Of a stretch of DNA of 35,832 bases, positions 35,168 to 35,832 are shown piece by piece. Position numbers and translations under genes: made by a program. Every line of letters begins with the position of its first letter. Position 1 is the stretch's first letter. The notes beneath the pieces were generated by a model. That model searched no databases, had not been told where the DNA came from, and worked only from the letters and a program-made list of their open reading frames with translations. The DNA is from Gammaproteobacteria bacterium. Lineage in GTDB: Bacteria > Pseudomonadota > Gammaproteobacteria > SZUA-229. Where the stretch lies: positions 1-35,832 of the forward strand of contig QIDK01000104.1 in assembly GCA_003228405.1 (NCBI GenBank). The letters run 5' to 3'.

Positions 35168-35304
35168 CATTTCCACGTAGGAGAGATGGGGGAAGTTAAA
35201 AAAAAGATTGAACCACAGAGGACACAGAGTTTTTTTGATTGCTGCGCCGTAGGCACAGTAACCAATATTCGCTTTTCTCCGTGTCCTCTGTCTCCTCCGT
35301 GGTA
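35168..35304. repeat. Repeat F fragment and full hairpin repeat B between DUF481 and soxB
   Basis: GCATTTCCACGTAGGAG near 35167-35183 resembles repeat F. Repeat B follows: left arm GAACCACAGAGGACACAGAG (35210-35229), cap TGCGCCGTAGGCACAG (about 35243-35258), right arm CTCCGTGTCCTCTG then TCTCCTCCGTGGT (about 35277-35303). The two genes converge on it, so it may stop transcription from both sides. Confidence 0.75.
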
Positions 35305-35331
35305 AATAGCTTTTGCTTTTAAATTACCAGA

Positions 35332-35832
35332 TTAAATTATTTTCCCTGGATAATCCGCAATACCCGGATTAGCTTTTACTCCCACCAGCGTCGGGTGATT
35401 AATTTTAGGCAAATTCAGCACATTGTTTTTATCACGATTATTTAAAATATAATCATGCACCACATCCCACATTAAACGTCCTTCCGGGGCCTTATTTACC
35501 GTAGCCCAACCCGCTACTTTATAAATTTTATCTGGCTCAATCGCATGGCCATTATCCAGCTTTGCATTCGTAAGACGCTCGTATAAAGGCTTAGATGGGT
35601 CGATAGTGTAATCCATTCCACCTACTCGCACCATATCACCGCCTGACTGCAGGTATGGATCTGTATCAAATATATTATCTGCAACACCTTCCAGTATTCG
35701 CATTAAATCACGGCCGGACATTTCATTTACATAGGTTTCGCCATAGGTGATGGCACATTGAGTCATAACATCTTCCATGGTAATCCAGTCACCTTTTAAT
35801 ATAGTGGTACCCCAACGTACTCCGGCAGACAT
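35332..35832 (-). CDS. soxB: Thiosulfohydrolase SoxB, C-terminal part (5' end outside window)
   Basis: At least 166 residues of the 5'-nucleotidase C-terminal domain. GVRWGTTILKGDWITMEDVM, ITYGETYVNEMSGRDL, LQSGGDMVRVGGMDY and KIYKVAGWATVN are typical of SoxB rather than UshA-type nucleotidases. SoxB releases sulfate from the SoxYZ-bound thiosulfate adduct in the periplasm. The metal-binding N-terminal domain and the signal peptide lie beyond position 35832, so the first Met seen here is internal. Other sox genes are not visible; soxB is often at a separate locus in gammaproteobacterial sulfur oxidisers. Confidence 0.92.
   Translation of the reverse strand: MSAGVRWGTTILKGDWITMEDVMTQCAITYGETYVNEMSGRDLMRILEGVADNIFDTDPYLQSGGDMVRVGGMDYTIDPSKPLYERLTNAKLDNGHAIEPDKIYKVAGWATVNKAPEGRLMWDVVHDYILNNRDKNNVLNLPKINHPTLVGVKANPGIADYPGKII

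Noticed and set aside
35332-35832. UshA-type 5'-nucleotidase instead of SoxB
   Set aside because: The GVRWGTT, GETYVNEMSGRDL and SGGDMVRVGG segments follow the SoxB pattern, and other sulfur genes are nearby. The N-terminal domain outside the window would settle it.

Overview
The window looks like a chromosomal segment of a gammaproteobacterial sulfur oxidiser of moderately low GC. The evidence is the Gammaproteobacteria-type gene order (fabD-fabG-acpP-fabF-pabB-pabC-mltG-tmk and holB-pilZ-tatD; hrcA-grpE-dnaK-dnaJ), a soxB 3' end at the right edge, a DsrC/TusE-family protein, a TauE/SafE exporter and an exported DsrE-like protein. I cannot name the genus. No tRNA, rRNA, CRISPR array or intact transposase was seen.

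Layout. 1-3700: the end of an unidentified gene, a small Cys-containing ORF, a glutamate dehydrogenase, a nitrobindin-like beta-barrel protein and a glutathione transferase. 3700-4350: no gene, but a palindromic element, a chimeric remnant built from pieces of two genes of this window, and a MITE-like element inside that remnant. 4350-8660 (all minus): a membrane Ser/Thr kinase, hemF and a two-gene unknown membrane/exported pair. 8960-11160: tatD, pilZ, holB. 11160-15280: a block that separates holB from tmk, with a DsrC-like gene (plus strand), an orphan histidine kinase, a 60-codon ORF and a sulfite-exporter-type permease. 15280-23200: tmk, mltG, pabC, pabB, fabF, acpP, fabG, fabD (transcribed in the reverse of that order). 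23340-30120: dapB, a Tat-exported DsrE-like protein coupled to dnaJ, then dnaK, grpE and hrcA. 30210-33900: lolD, lolC, sfsA and an N-formylglutamate amidohydrolase-family gene. 34030-35830: a DUF481 outer-membrane protein and the 3' part of soxB.

How the genes fit together. Housekeeping functions dominate: fatty-acid initiation and elongation, folate precursor, lysine/DAP, heme, DNA replication, heat shock and lipoprotein export. Sulfur-linked genes are scattered among them: soxB, the CysB-only DsrC-like protein, the TauE permease with a palindrome over its promoter, and the DsrE-like exported protein. Heat-shock control appears to be by sigma-32: a near-consensus site precedes grpE and a weaker one precedes dnaK. 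HrcA is encoded, but no CIRCE operator is visible in the window.

Intergenic regions are unusually rich in dispersed repeats, about ten kinds. The most striking are hairpins whose arms are tandem 7-10 bp words and whose loops carry a similar GC-rich cap (core CCTGCGG). Arm sequences differ between classes while the cap is related.
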